Source: Paraglaciecola sp. (lineage in GTDB: Bacteria; Pseudomonadota; Gammaproteobacteria; Enterobacterales; Alteromonadaceae). Taken from it: a DNA stretch of 44,272 nucleotides. The translations under genes and the position numbers were made by a program. The notes beneath the pieces are model-generated. The model was not told the origin of the DNA and ran no database searches. It was given only the letters and a program-made list of their open reading frames with translations. Below are positions 36,639-44,272 of this stretch, in pieces. Every line of letters begins with the position of its first letter. The stretch's first letter is position 1. The stretch covers positions 1 to 44,272 of the forward strand of contig JAACSL010000030.1 in NCBI GenBank assembly GCA_009993955.1. Direction: 5' to 3'.

Positions 36639-38114
36639 TTAATTAATGGTGTTTTGGCCAGAAGCCGCTTGGCTGAGCATAGCGTAATAAAACTGAATAG
36701 CACGAATATAGTCCTTAGTGGCTATTTGCTCATTGACGCCGTGGAATTGTTTTAAGGTTTGCGGGTTGAGCGTGACCAACATAAATCGATAAATGTTGTC
36801 TGATAGCCCTTGAAAATGCCGAGAATCGGTGGCGGCCATGACTAAGTAGGGGGCAACCAATATGCCCTCGTCTAAACGCCGAATGGTGGATTCGATCAAT
36901 TGAAAGCCTAACGAGGTGGTACTCGATACGGCTGAGGCTTCGTTGGCCAACTCGGCGCTAATCTCCACCGCTGGGTTATCGATGACCTTATGTAAATGTT
37001 GACGAATACTTTCCACCGTATCCCCCGGCAGGATCCTAAAATTCACCAATGCACTTGCTTCGTCAGGTAATACATTTGATTTATTGCTGCCTTGTAACAT
37101 GGTTACAGCAATCGTGGTTCGGGTACTCGCGGCGGTACTTGGCTTGGCCAACACAGCTTGTTTCACCACGGGCGACAATAACCACAAATTTGCCAGCGGC
37201 AAACGAGTCTCCAGTGGCGCCGCATAGGCGATGCGCTCAAACATCTGAGAAAAGAAATCGAGTTTTGCCGGCATTTGATTATTTTCAACAGCTACTATTG
37301 CTTGGGCTAATACCCCCGCAGCGGCGTGGTTGGGTGGCTGTGACGAATGACCGCCCTCGCCTTTTACGCGCAAACGAAAATTCACAAAGCCTTTTTCTGC
37401 AATGCCCACCAAGGCAACGGGCTGTTGTATACCTGGCACTAAACCGTCGGCCACGATGCCACCTTCATCTAAGACAAACTCGAATGTTAAGTTTTGCTCC
37501 TTGAAATATTGCGCGATGGCTTTCGCGCCATCACCTCCGGCCTCTTCATCGTGACCAAAGGCGAAATAAATATCACGTTGCGGCGCAGCGCCATGTTGCA
37601 GTAATAGCTCCATCGCTTCCATCAGTGCCATCACACTGACTTTGTCGTCAATCGTACCGCGTCCCCAGACCACGCCATCTTTAATGGCACCACTAAAGGG
37701 GGCTTGTTGCCATGCATCGCGACTCGATTCCTCAATTGGCACTACGTCCATGTGCCCCATGAAGAGCGCGGGTTTTAGGCTAGGGTCTTGCCCTTTGAGA
37801 TGGTAAACCAAGCTAAAACCAGCAATGATCGAGCGTTCAGCGTGCTGTTGCACGAGCGGAAAACTGTCTTGCAAATGCTGATGAAATGCAATGAATGCCG
37901 CCTCGTCAAAGTGACTGCGATCGTCATAGGAAATGGTGGGCAACTTAATAGCCTGACTGAAACGTTGCAAGGCGGCAGTCTCATCCACCTGAATCTTTTG
38001 TAAGGGCGTGCTGACCTGATACTGTTGGTCGACAAACACGGTAAACCCTCGGTAAACCGCCACGAGCACCAGCGCCAGCACTACCGCGCCTATCACCAAT
38101 AAAACCTTTTTCAT
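36639..38114 (-). CDS. Membrane-anchored M20 family peptidase
   Basis: 491-residue zinc peptidase of the carboxypeptidase S/PM20D1 type. It has one N-terminal membrane segment (VLLVIGAVVLALVLVAV), so the catalytic part is probably periplasmic. The metal and catalytic motifs are MGHMDVVP, WGRGTIDDK, FGHDEEAGG and a C-terminal TDSRHF. The dimerisation lid domain lies between. It is co-directional with the amidohydrolase, suggesting a two-enzyme set for peptides or acyl-amino acids. Confidence 0.9.
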   Translation of the reverse strand: MKKVLLVIGAVVLALVLVAVYRGFTVFVDQQYQVSTPLQKIQVDETAALQRFSQAIKLPTISYDDRSHFDEAAFIAFHQHLQDSFPLVQQHAERSIIAGFSLVYHLKGQDPSLKPALFMGHMDVVPIEESSRDAWQQAPFSGAIKDGVVWGRGTIDDKVSVMALMEAMELLLQHGAAPQRDIYFAFGHDEEAGGDGAKAIAQYFKEQNLTFEFVLDEGGIVADGLVPGIQQPVALVGIAEKGFVNFRLRVKGEGGHSSQPPNHAAAGVLAQAIVAVENNQMPAKLDFFSQMFERIAYAAPLETRLPLANLWLLSPVVKQAVLAKPSTAASTRTTIAVTMLQGSNKSNVLPDEASALVNFRILPGDTVESIRQHLHKVIDNPAVEISAELANEASAVSSTTSLGFQLIESTIRRLDEGILVAPYLVMAATDSRHFQGLSDNIYRFMLVTLNPQTLKQFHGVNEQIATKDYIRAIQFYYAMLSQAASGQNTIN

Positions 38115-38182
38115 TCGCTACAACAACCTGAATTCGATCTACAATTCACCCAGTATATAGTTGGTTAAAGGCGAATAGCTAG

Positions 38183-39076
38183 GTGTCAAATTCAGGACTT
38201 TTTATTGCAGTTGTGATCATCTGGGGTTCCACTTGGATTGCCATAACCATGCAGCTCGGTGAGATGGATCCACTTGTTTCCGTGGGGCTGCGGTTTACCC
38301 TAGCTGCGCTGACCTTGTTTTTATATTGTCTGTTTCGTCGACTATCGTTACGTCTACCGCTACATATTCATTTTAAATTGGTCATCGCCGGCTTATGCCT
38401 CTATACCCTCGACTACACCTTGTTGTATCAAAGTCAGCAGTACATTGTCAGTGCCATTGTGGCGGTAATGAGTTCTTGCATGGTCTACATGAATGTCATT
38501 TTACGGCGTGTTTTTTTAAGAAAAGCCATACGACTAGAGGTCATGTTAGGCGCAACCTTGGGCATGATCGGGATTTTTTTGATTTTTTATCCAGAGTTCG
38601 CCAAAGCTAAAGCTGATCACTGGTTGCTTGTGGGTATCGGTTTTGCCATGGCCTCGTTTTTCTTTGCCTCGTGTGGCAATGTGCTATCAGAACGCATCTT
38701 GGACCATGGTACACCGGTGATCCAAATGAATTTTTGGGCAATGAGTTATGGTGTGATTTTCACGCTTTCGTTTGCCTTGTTTAAAGGGGTAGCTTTGGTA
38801 TGGCCTACGTCTTTTAGCTATTACGCAGCGCTGCTATATCTCTCGATATTTGGCTCAGTGCTTGCCTTTGGTGCTTACATGAAATTGGTCAAACAAATGG
38901 GTTCCGATAAATCGGCGTATGTGGTGCTTGTATATCCCATCGTCGCGCTGATCATCTCCACGCTGTTTGAAGGATATCGATGGCAACCAGCTGCGATATT
39001 GGGTGTAGTGATTGTATTGCTTGGTAACTTAATCGCCATGGGCAAACTCAAATTACCACAGAATTTTCGGTCTTAA
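38183..39076 (+). CDS. DMT superfamily (EamA) transporter
   Basis: 297 residues with about ten membrane segments in two EamA repeats. The family signature WGSTWIAI lies near residue 14 and the second repeat ends at GVVIVLLGNLIAMG. Members export amino acids or other small metabolites; the substrate here is unknown. The start is GTG 38183 with a weak ribosome site. It is divergent from the M20 gene over 68 bases. Confidence 0.87.
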   Translation: MSNSGLFIAVVIIWGSTWIAITMQLGEMDPLVSVGLRFTLAALTLFLYCLFRRLSLRLPLHIHFKLVIAGLCLYTLDYTLLYQSQQYIVSAIVAVMSSCMVYMNVILRRVFLRKAIRLEVMLGATLGMIGIFLIFYPEFAKAKADHWLLVGIGFAMASFFFASCGNVLSERILDHGTPVIQMNFWAMSYGVIFTLSFALFKGVALVWPTSFSYYAALLYLSIFGSVLAFGAYMKLVKQMGSDKSAYVVLVYPIVALIISTLFEGYRWQPAAILGVVIVLLGNLIAMGKLKLPQNFRS

Positions 39077-39192
39077 TTGCTTGCAACGTACATAGCGATG
39101 ACTACGTTGTTCGCGTAGTATCGCCGCATAGATGGGGCTAATGCGTAATTGAGTATTGGCCTATTACTTAAACAATGGAGCCACATAGTCAA

Positions 39193-40137
39193 ATGCCAGA
39201 TATTGTTGTCATGTTCTTTTTGTTGGGGTTGTTTGCCGGTTTAATGCGCTCAGACCTCAAAGTGCCAAAAGCCGCCTACGACACAATGAGTTTACTCTTG
39301 ATGTTAACGATAGGTCTTAAAGGTGGTATGGCCTTACACGGCAAACTCAGTTGGCAACTTGTGCCTGAATTAGTGTTGGTGGCCTGTATTGGCGGCCTTA
39401 TTCCACTTGTTTTGTTTCCTTTACTCAACAAGTTAGTGCGCTTGTCCGTGGCTGACAGCGCGAGTATTGCAGCACATTATGGTTCAGTCAGTGCCGGTAC
39501 GTTTGCCGTAGCTTTAGCCTATGTAGAAGCAAATGGCTTAGATACCTCGGCACAAGTCACGCTCTATCTTGTATTATTGGAATTGCCCGCCATCATCGTT
39601 GGTTTACTGTTGTATCGCCGTTTTGCGGTGGGACACATGCACGGCAATATGGGCAATTTGTGGCACGAATCGTTTACCAATCGCGGTGTTATTTTATTGC
39701 TCGGTGGAGTCATCATTGGGTTTATGTATGGCTATCAACAAGGCGCAGAAGTAACCGAGTTATTCACCGGTGCATTTAAGGCGGTATTGGCCATATTTTT
39801 ACTAGAAATGGGTTTAGTGGCCGCTGAAACGCTGAGACCTTTTCCCCGGCATCAATGGCGTTTGTTGATCTTTGCTCTGGTTGCACCCAGCATTTTAGCC
39901 TGTATAGGCATTGCCGTCGGCATGGGGCTCGGTTTGTCTACTGGTACTCTAGTGGTGTTGGCGAGTTTATTGGCCAGTGCGTCGTATATTGCCGCACCAG
40001 CAGCGATTAGAACCAGTATCAAAGATGCGGATATTGGTTTAGCTATGCTGTCGTCGTTGGGTATCACCTTCCCCTTTAACGTGATTGTCGGCATTAGTTT
40101 CTACCATCACATTGTCGACTACTTAAATTCCTATTAA
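39193..40137 (+). CDS. Sodium-dependent bicarbonate transporter, SbtA family
   Basis: Integral membrane permease of about 314 residues with ten membrane segments. SbtA proteins import bicarbonate with sodium. The signatures LTIGLKGGMALHG and AAHYGSVSAGTFAVALAY are clear. I prefer ATG 39193 (PDIVVMFFLLGLFAG start, GGAG 12 bases upstream), but ATG 39175 is also open. No sbtB (PII-like) gene is adjacent. The following gene is a beta-carbonic anhydrase, which strongly supports an inorganic-carbon role. Confidence 0.88.
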   Translation: MPDIVVMFFLLGLFAGLMRSDLKVPKAAYDTMSLLLMLTIGLKGGMALHGKLSWQLVPELVLVACIGGLIPLVLFPLLNKLVRLSVADSASIAAHYGSVSAGTFAVALAYVEANGLDTSAQVTLYLVLLELPAIIVGLLLYRRFAVGHMHGNMGNLWHESFTNRGVILLLGGVIIGFMYGYQQGAEVTELFTGAFKAVLAIFLLEMGLVAAETLRPFPRHQWRLLIFALVAPSILACIGIAVGMGLGLSTGTLVVLASLLASASYIAAPAAIRTSIKDADIGLAMLSSLGITFPFNVIVGISFYHHIVDYLNSY

Positions 40138-40204
40138 GGTGGCAAATGGTTGGACTTGTTCGGCTATAGACATTGATTATACTGCGCGCTCATCGAGAGG
40201 ACCT

Positions 40205-40795
40205 ATGACTGATATAAACCAACTACTTGAAAACAATAAAAATTGGTCGGAATCGACAAAAGAAGCGGATCCTGATTTTTTTGACAAACTCTCAAAGCGT
40301 CAGCGCCCTGAGTATTTGTGGATTGGCTGTTCAGACAGTCGTGTACCAGCCAACCAAATCGTTGGTTTGATCCCTGGTGATATTTTTGTTCATCGCAATG
40401 TCGCAAACTTGGTTGTGCATACCGATTTTAATTGTCTTTCGGTACTGCAATACGCCGTGGATGTATTAAAAGTCAAGCATGTGATTGTCTGTGGTCATTA
40501 TGGTTGTGGCGGTATTGACGCCGCCTTACAGAACCAACAATTAGGCTTAATTGATAATTGGCTGGGGCATATCAAAGATATTGCCTACAAACATCGCAGC
40601 GAGCTTGATGGATTGGATGCCACCCAAAAGTCGGCACGTTTGTGTGAACTTAATGTCTTGGAACAGGCCGCCAACGTTAGGCGCAGCAATATTGTCAAAG
40701 ACGCCATCAGCAGAGGGCAAGACTTGACGATTCACAGTTGGATTTACAGTTTGCGCAATGGTCGTTTAAAAGATTTAACTAAAATCGATGAATAG
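40205..40795 (+). CDS. can: Beta-class carbonic anhydrase
   Basis: Zinc enzyme interconverting carbon dioxide and bicarbonate. The zinc ligands Cys42, His98 and Cys101 and the Asp44-Arg46 dyad (GCSDSR, CGHYGCGG) fall at the same positions as in E. coli Can. ATG 40205 with GAGAGGA upstream gives 196 residues; the open frame to 40139 has no such site. It sits 67 bases after the SbtA gene, and the next gene overlaps it by eight bases. Confidence 0.95.
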   Translation: MTDINQLLENNKNWSESTKEADPDFFDKLSKRQRPEYLWIGCSDSRVPANQIVGLIPGDIFVHRNVANLVVHTDFNCLSVLQYAVDVLKVKHVIVCGHYGCGGIDAALQNQQLGLIDNWLGHIKDIAYKHRSELDGLDATQKSARLCELNVLEQAANVRRSNIVKDAISRGQDLTIHSWIYSLRNGRLKDLTKIDE

Positions 40796-41264
40796 ACTCA
40801 GTCTATTTTTTTGTTTGTTGCTGGTGGTGACGCCGCTGCATGCTGAAAACCAGACTTGGTATTTCTTACGTCATTTTGAAAAACAAGGTGGTGCTGATCC
40901 CCAGTTGAGCGAAGTAGGGCAACATCGAGCACACAAGCTCGTGAACTTATTGTCATCGCATACCATCAGCGCCATATACACCACCGACTATCGACGCACT
41001 AAGCAATCCGTGACTGAACTTGCCGCTCACCGTGGTTTACCGATTGTTGTTTATGAGCCCAGTGCACTCGCCGATTTTGCCACGCAATTAGCCACTCAAC
41101 ACAATATTCTTGTTGTTGGTCATAGCAATACCACTCCACAACTCATTGCCTTGCTCGGTGGCCCGGTGTTCAGCCTCTCTGAACAGGATTATGGTGTGTT
41201 GTATATCCTCAATAAACTTGATGGCGTTGTGACATTGCGCGAAGTAAGTGTTCCAGCTCAGTAA
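40788..41264 (+). CDS. Exported histidine phosphatase family protein
   Basis: 158 residues with a signal peptide (LFFCLLLVVTPLHA). The phosphatase core has Arg28-His29 in FLRHFEK and the second catalytic His in VVGHSN, with YTTDYRRTKQS between, so it should be active. It resembles periplasmic SixA/phosphoglycerate mutase-like phosphatases; the substrate is unknown. Its start overlaps the carbonic anhydrase stop. Confidence 0.87.
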   Translation: MNRLSLFFCLLLVVTPLHAENQTWYFLRHFEKQGGADPQLSEVGQHRAHKLVNLLSSHTISAIYTTDYRRTKQSVTELAAHRGLPIVVYEPSALADFATQLATQHNILVVGHSNTTPQLIALLGGPVFSLSEQDYGVLYILNKLDGVVTLREVSVPAQ

Positions 41265-41324
41265 TTTGTTTTACATAGGTTTTGTGGTATTTTGCTGCTG
41301 TTTTTAAGCTAAAGGAATGTTTCC

Positions 41325-43262
41325 ATGTCAAGGATGCCGTCTTCTCTATTCAGCCTTTTGTTGTTTTGCTGCCTGACAGGGCTAAATGCCAAAGAATTAC
41401 CCCTGCAAAGTTTCAGTCAATTACCCACCGTAGCCAAACCCGACTTGTCACCAAATGGCCAGCAGATAGCCTTTGTGCAGAACTATTTAGATCCTGAAAC
41501 ATCAGTATTAACAACGGTAAATTTGCTAAGCGGTGCCAAAAAAATGTTGGTGCAATCTGATAATGAAAAAATTAAGTTAAATTGGTTTAGATGGGCAAAC
41601 GAACAGACCATTATCGTCAGTGTGCGTTATGCCAGTAAACAACGAGGCGTCGCATTTACAGAAACCCGCCTCCTTGCCTTTGATGTGCAAGGTGACGATA
41701 CGAATCAGCGTAATTTAATTCGTCATTCTGGTGTATCTGGTCCCTCGCATATTTCGCAATTTCAAGACAATGTTGTGTCATTTTTACCCGACGACCCCGA
41801 CCATATCCTGGTGGCCATTGATTTGGACGTGGCTAACTTACCATCAGTTTATAAACTCAACATCAATAACAAGAGAAAAACGCGCATCGAAAAGGGCAAA
41901 ATGGAAGTGCGTGATTGGATGGCAGATCAGCAAGGTAATTTGCGTCTTGGTGTTGCCTTAAACTATGAAAGTGGTGAAGCATCCATCCGCTATCGGCTGG
42001 CAGGGCAAGACGATTGGCTAACCATGTTTGCCCACAATGCCCTGCAAGATTCCGGCATTAAGCCCCTTGGTTTTGCCAACAACCCTAATATTTTATATTA
42101 CCGTGCTTACAAAGATGACAAGTTAACCTTGTACAAAATCGACCTTGTCACACAAGAAAGTAGCTTGGTATTCGACGATGCAGATTACGATGTTGATGGT
42201 TCACTGATCTACTCCGTGAGTAGAAAAGAAGTGATAGGCATACGGCATGCGCAAGCTGACGGCGGGCGGGTTTATTGGGACGAGGCAGATCAAAAATTAC
42301 AACGAGCCATTGATGCAGCAATGAGTGATACCGACAACTATTTGGTGGATTATAGCGATGACGAAAATACCTATTTGCTCTACACCGAAAATAATTTCAC
42401 CCCGGGGGCCTTTTATTTGGGTCAGCGCAAAGAAAAATCCCTGACGCTGTTATTTGAACAATACCCTTTGTTGCTACCTGACGTCCTCAGCCCGCATAAG
42501 CTGGTGACTTACACCACACGTGATGGCACTGAAATCGAGGGCTATCTTACCGTGCCCAAGGGAACCAAAACGCCAATCGCGACGATATTGCACCCTCATG
42601 GTGGTCCAGGTGCGCGTGAGTACGGCGGCTTTGATTATTGGACTTCGTTTTTTGCTAATCGAGGTTATGCGGTATTTCGACCAAATTTTCGCGGTTCCTC
42701 CGGGTATGGAAAACAGTTTGCAGAAAGCCAAATGCAGGGCTGGGGTTTAACCATGCAAGATGACTTGACGGACGCTGCCCAGTGGTTAATTGAGCAACAG
42801 ATCGCTGATCCCAAACGTCTATGTATTGTCGGGGCAAGTTATGGTGGTTATGCCGCGGCCATGGCAGCAGTAAAAACCCCTGATTTATTTGCCTGTGCAG
42901 TGAGTTTTGCAGGGGTCATGGATTTAGATATGTTGGTGAGCAAAAGTCGCTATTTTTTGAACAAAAAATTTGTTCGCCAACAAATTGGCGAAGATGATGA
43001 TGACCTTGAAGCGCGCTCTCCGTATTACAACGCAGCCAAAATCACGATCCCTTTGTTACTCTTGCATGGTGAAGACGATCGGGTGGTAGATGTGCGACAA
43101 AGTCGTGAAATGTATGACGAATTGCGCGATCTAGGCAAACCAGTGCGTTATGTTGAGTTTGAGAATGGCGATCATTTTTTGTCTATACAACGCAACCGCC
43201 ATTTAGCCTTTGCGGAAATGGAGACTTTTTTGCAGAAATATTTAGGCCCAAGTATGCAATAG
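41325..43262 (+). CDS. S9 family prolyl oligopeptidase
   Basis: Exported serine peptidase of 645 residues with a signal peptide (LFSLLLFCCLTGLNA), a beta-propeller region (~25-380) and an alpha/beta-hydrolase domain (~390-645). The triad is Ser505 (GASYGGYAA), Asp585 (HGEDDRV) and His617 (GDHF). It resembles the dipeptidyl or acylaminoacyl peptidases common in Alteromonadales and should cleave short peptides in the periplasm. AAAGGA lies 12 bases upstream of ATG 41325. Confidence 0.92.
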   Translation: MSRMPSSLFSLLLFCCLTGLNAKELPLQSFSQLPTVAKPDLSPNGQQIAFVQNYLDPETSVLTTVNLLSGAKKMLVQSDNEKIKLNWFRWANEQTIIVSVRYASKQRGVAFTETRLLAFDVQGDDTNQRNLIRHSGVSGPSHISQFQDNVVSFLPDDPDHILVAIDLDVANLPSVYKLNINNKRKTRIEKGKMEVRDWMADQQGNLRLGVALNYESGEASIRYRLAGQDDWLTMFAHNALQDSGIKPLGFANNPNILYYRAYKDDKLTLYKIDLVTQESSLVFDDADYDVDGSLIYSVSRKEVIGIRHAQADGGRVYWDEADQKLQRAIDAAMSDTDNYLVDYSDDENTYLLYTENNFTPGAFYLGQRKEKSLTLLFEQYPLLLPDVLSPHKLVTYTTRDGTEIEGYLTVPKGTKTPIATILHPHGGPGAREYGGFDYWTSFFANRGYAVFRPNFRGSSGYGKQFAESQMQGWGLTMQDDLTDAAQWLIEQQIADPKRLCIVGASYGGYAAAMAAVKTPDLFACAVSFAGVMDLDMLVSKSRYFLNKKFVRQQIGEDDDDLEARSPYYNAAKITIPLLLLHGEDDRVVDVRQSREMYDELRDLGKPVRYVEFENGDHFLSIQRNRHLAFAEMETFLQKYLGPSMQ

Positions 43263-43295
43263 CATCAACACTTAGCCACATGCTTGAAAGGGGTT

Positions 43296-43325
43296 TTGAC
43301 ATCCCATACAACATAAAAATATAAG
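43296..43325 (+). promoter_or_regulatory. Sigma70-type promoter of the MFS gene
   Basis: A perfect -35 TTGACA (43296-43301) and a -10 TATAAG (43320-43325) are separated by 18 bases. Transcription would start near 43332, giving a leader of about 45 bases. Confidence 0.65.
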
Positions 43326-43377
43326 TCTTTGTCACTGCAAATGATAGAATCCGCCTCCGAATTTTGGTGGCAAAGAC

Positions 43378-44211
43378 ATGTATAAAAAATCACACACTCA
43401 GACACACATCACGAAACCAGCGTTGGGCTTGTTTGAGTTCGTAGCGCTTATGGCGCTCATGACATCATTAGTGGCGTTGAGTATTGATGCCATGCTGCCC
43501 GCGTTGCATCAAATTGGCGACGATCTCGGCATCGTTGCTACCCAAGATACCCACTTAATTGTTTCGTTATTTTTCATCGGTATGGGCTTTGGTCAACTGT
43601 ATTACGGGCCAGTCTCTGACGATAAAGGTCGGCGTTATGCCATCATTTCAGGCTTAATTATTTTTGCCATCGGTTCACTGGTTTGCATGTTTGCAGAGAC
43701 CTTAACCGTCATGTTAATTGGTCGAGTTATTCAAGCCTTTGGCGTTTCTGGACCACGTATTGCTGCGTTAGCGGTTATCCGCGATCAATATGAAGGTGAA
43801 GCCATGGCACGGGTCATGTCATTTATCATGATGGTGTTTATTTTAGTGCCGATGTTGGCCCCGAGTTTTGGCCAAGCAATTTTGTTGATGTTTTCATGGC
43901 ATCACATCTTTTCAGCATTCTTAGTGATTGGTTTATTAACCGGCATCTGGTTTTTTGTCAGGCAGCCAGAGACCCTGCCTAAGGATCAACGCAGCCCGTT
44001 TAGTTGGAGGCAATTGGCGATCTCGAGTAAATATATACTCACCCACCGCATGGTAATGTTTTACACCATCGCTATGGGATTGATTTTTGGTGGTTTTTTA
44101 GCCTACATCAGCGCATCACAAACAGTGTTTCAGCAAATCTACGATACTGGCGAGTTATTCCCCCTATATTTTGCTTTATTAACCCCAATCCTGTTTAAGA
44201 AATTGAACTAA
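43378..44211 (+). pseudogene. Bcr/CflA-type MFS multidrug transporter, 3'-truncated
   Basis: The first ~260 residues are a typical Bcr/CflA drug-proton antiporter: about eight membrane segments, the motif-A loop GPVSDDKGRRYA near residue 80 and RVIQAFGVSG near 118. After LFPLYFALL (near residue 268) the expected ninth to twelfth membrane segments are missing. The frame runs into about ten unrelated residues (TPILFKKLN) and stops at 44209-44211, so about a third of the protein is absent. Insertion of a mobile element or an assembly junction near 44180 would explain this. Confidence 0.8.
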
Positions 44212-44272
44212 ATGCCTGTTCCAAGATCCGATCTTTCGACCAAGAAAGTGGGAACCAACAGAGGAACAGGCA
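44180..44272. mobile_element. Candidate mobile-element end inside the MFS gene, with terminal inverted repeat
   Basis: From about 44180 the sequence no longer fits the MFS family. TGCCTGTTCC (44213-44222) and GGAACAGGCA (44263-44272) are perfect 10-bp inverted repeats, the second ending on the last base of the window. Inside lies a CTTTC/GAAAG hairpin (44233-44237 with 44244-44248). No transposase is visible and I match it to no IS family. It could be an insertion sequence edge, a fold-back repeat or an assembly end. Confidence 0.4.

Noticed and set aside
37049-37504. 151-codon plus-strand ORF inside the M20 peptidase gene
   Set aside because: It is fully antisense to a well-supported coding sequence and has no protein-like pattern.

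Overview
The window is 44 kb of chromosome from a marine-type gammaproteobacterium, most likely an Alteromonadales/Alteromonadaceae relative. This is inferred from the gene order mreBCD-maf-rng-yhdP-nitrilase-tldD, the rph-pyrE pair, the SbtA plus beta-carbonic anhydrase pair, the many exported peptidases and the moderate GC content. I see no rRNA, tRNA, CRISPR array or complete transposon. Almost every base belongs to ordinary chromosomal genes. Both ends run into repeat-like or structured DNA.

Layout. 1-596: non-coding, with hairpins and two terminator-like elements. 597-11200: one long co-directional cell-envelope cluster: mreB, mreC, mreD (cell shape), maf (nucleotide pyrophosphatase), rng (RNase G), yhdP (AsmA-like phospholipid transport), a carbon-nitrogen hydrolase and tldD, mostly overlapping or nearly so. 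11300-20675: the most accessory-looking part. It holds an orphan ABC solute-binding protein gene broken by one amber codon, a small lipoprotein, a candidate small RNA, a large hybrid sensor kinase (7TMR-DISM, HisKA, HATPase, REC, HPt), a divergent Wzz/GumC-like protein fused to what looks like a catalytically dead tyrosine-recombinase domain, an alkyltransferase-like protein, an HD-GYP cyclic-di-GMP phosphodiesterase and a 60-residue hypothetical. 20928-27317: yicC divergent from rph-pyrE-tusA, then leftward genes for a chemoreceptor, a DUF1285 protein and a DUF3014 protein. 27526-32201: an AGMO-like membrane hydroxylase and a small hypothetical, convergent with an exported M1 peptidase and a DUF6702 protein. 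32462-35248: proB-proA (proline synthesis) and a small membrane protein. 35316-38114: an exported amidohydrolase and an anchored M20 peptidase. 38183-43262: a DMT exporter, SbtA bicarbonate transporter, beta-carbonic anhydrase, a periplasmic histidine phosphatase and an S9 prolyl-oligopeptidase. 43378-44211: a Bcr/CflA-type MFS gene whose coding sequence breaks off before its normal end, followed by a perfect 10-bp inverted repeat closing exactly on the last base.

How it fits together. The first 11 kb builds and maintains the rod-shaped envelope. The 11-20 kb segment looks like an environment-sensing and surface-polysaccharide/cyclic-di-GMP module (inference from family membership). The rest is nucleotide, proline and bicarbonate metabolism plus periplasmic peptide breakdown, typical of a heterotroph living on protein-rich organic matter.

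The strongest candidate for something undescribed is the polysaccharide co-polymerase fused to a recombinase-like fold (16867-18840). The nonsense-broken binding-protein gene (12144-12146) and the truncated transporter with the terminal inverted repeat are the clearest genetic anomalies.
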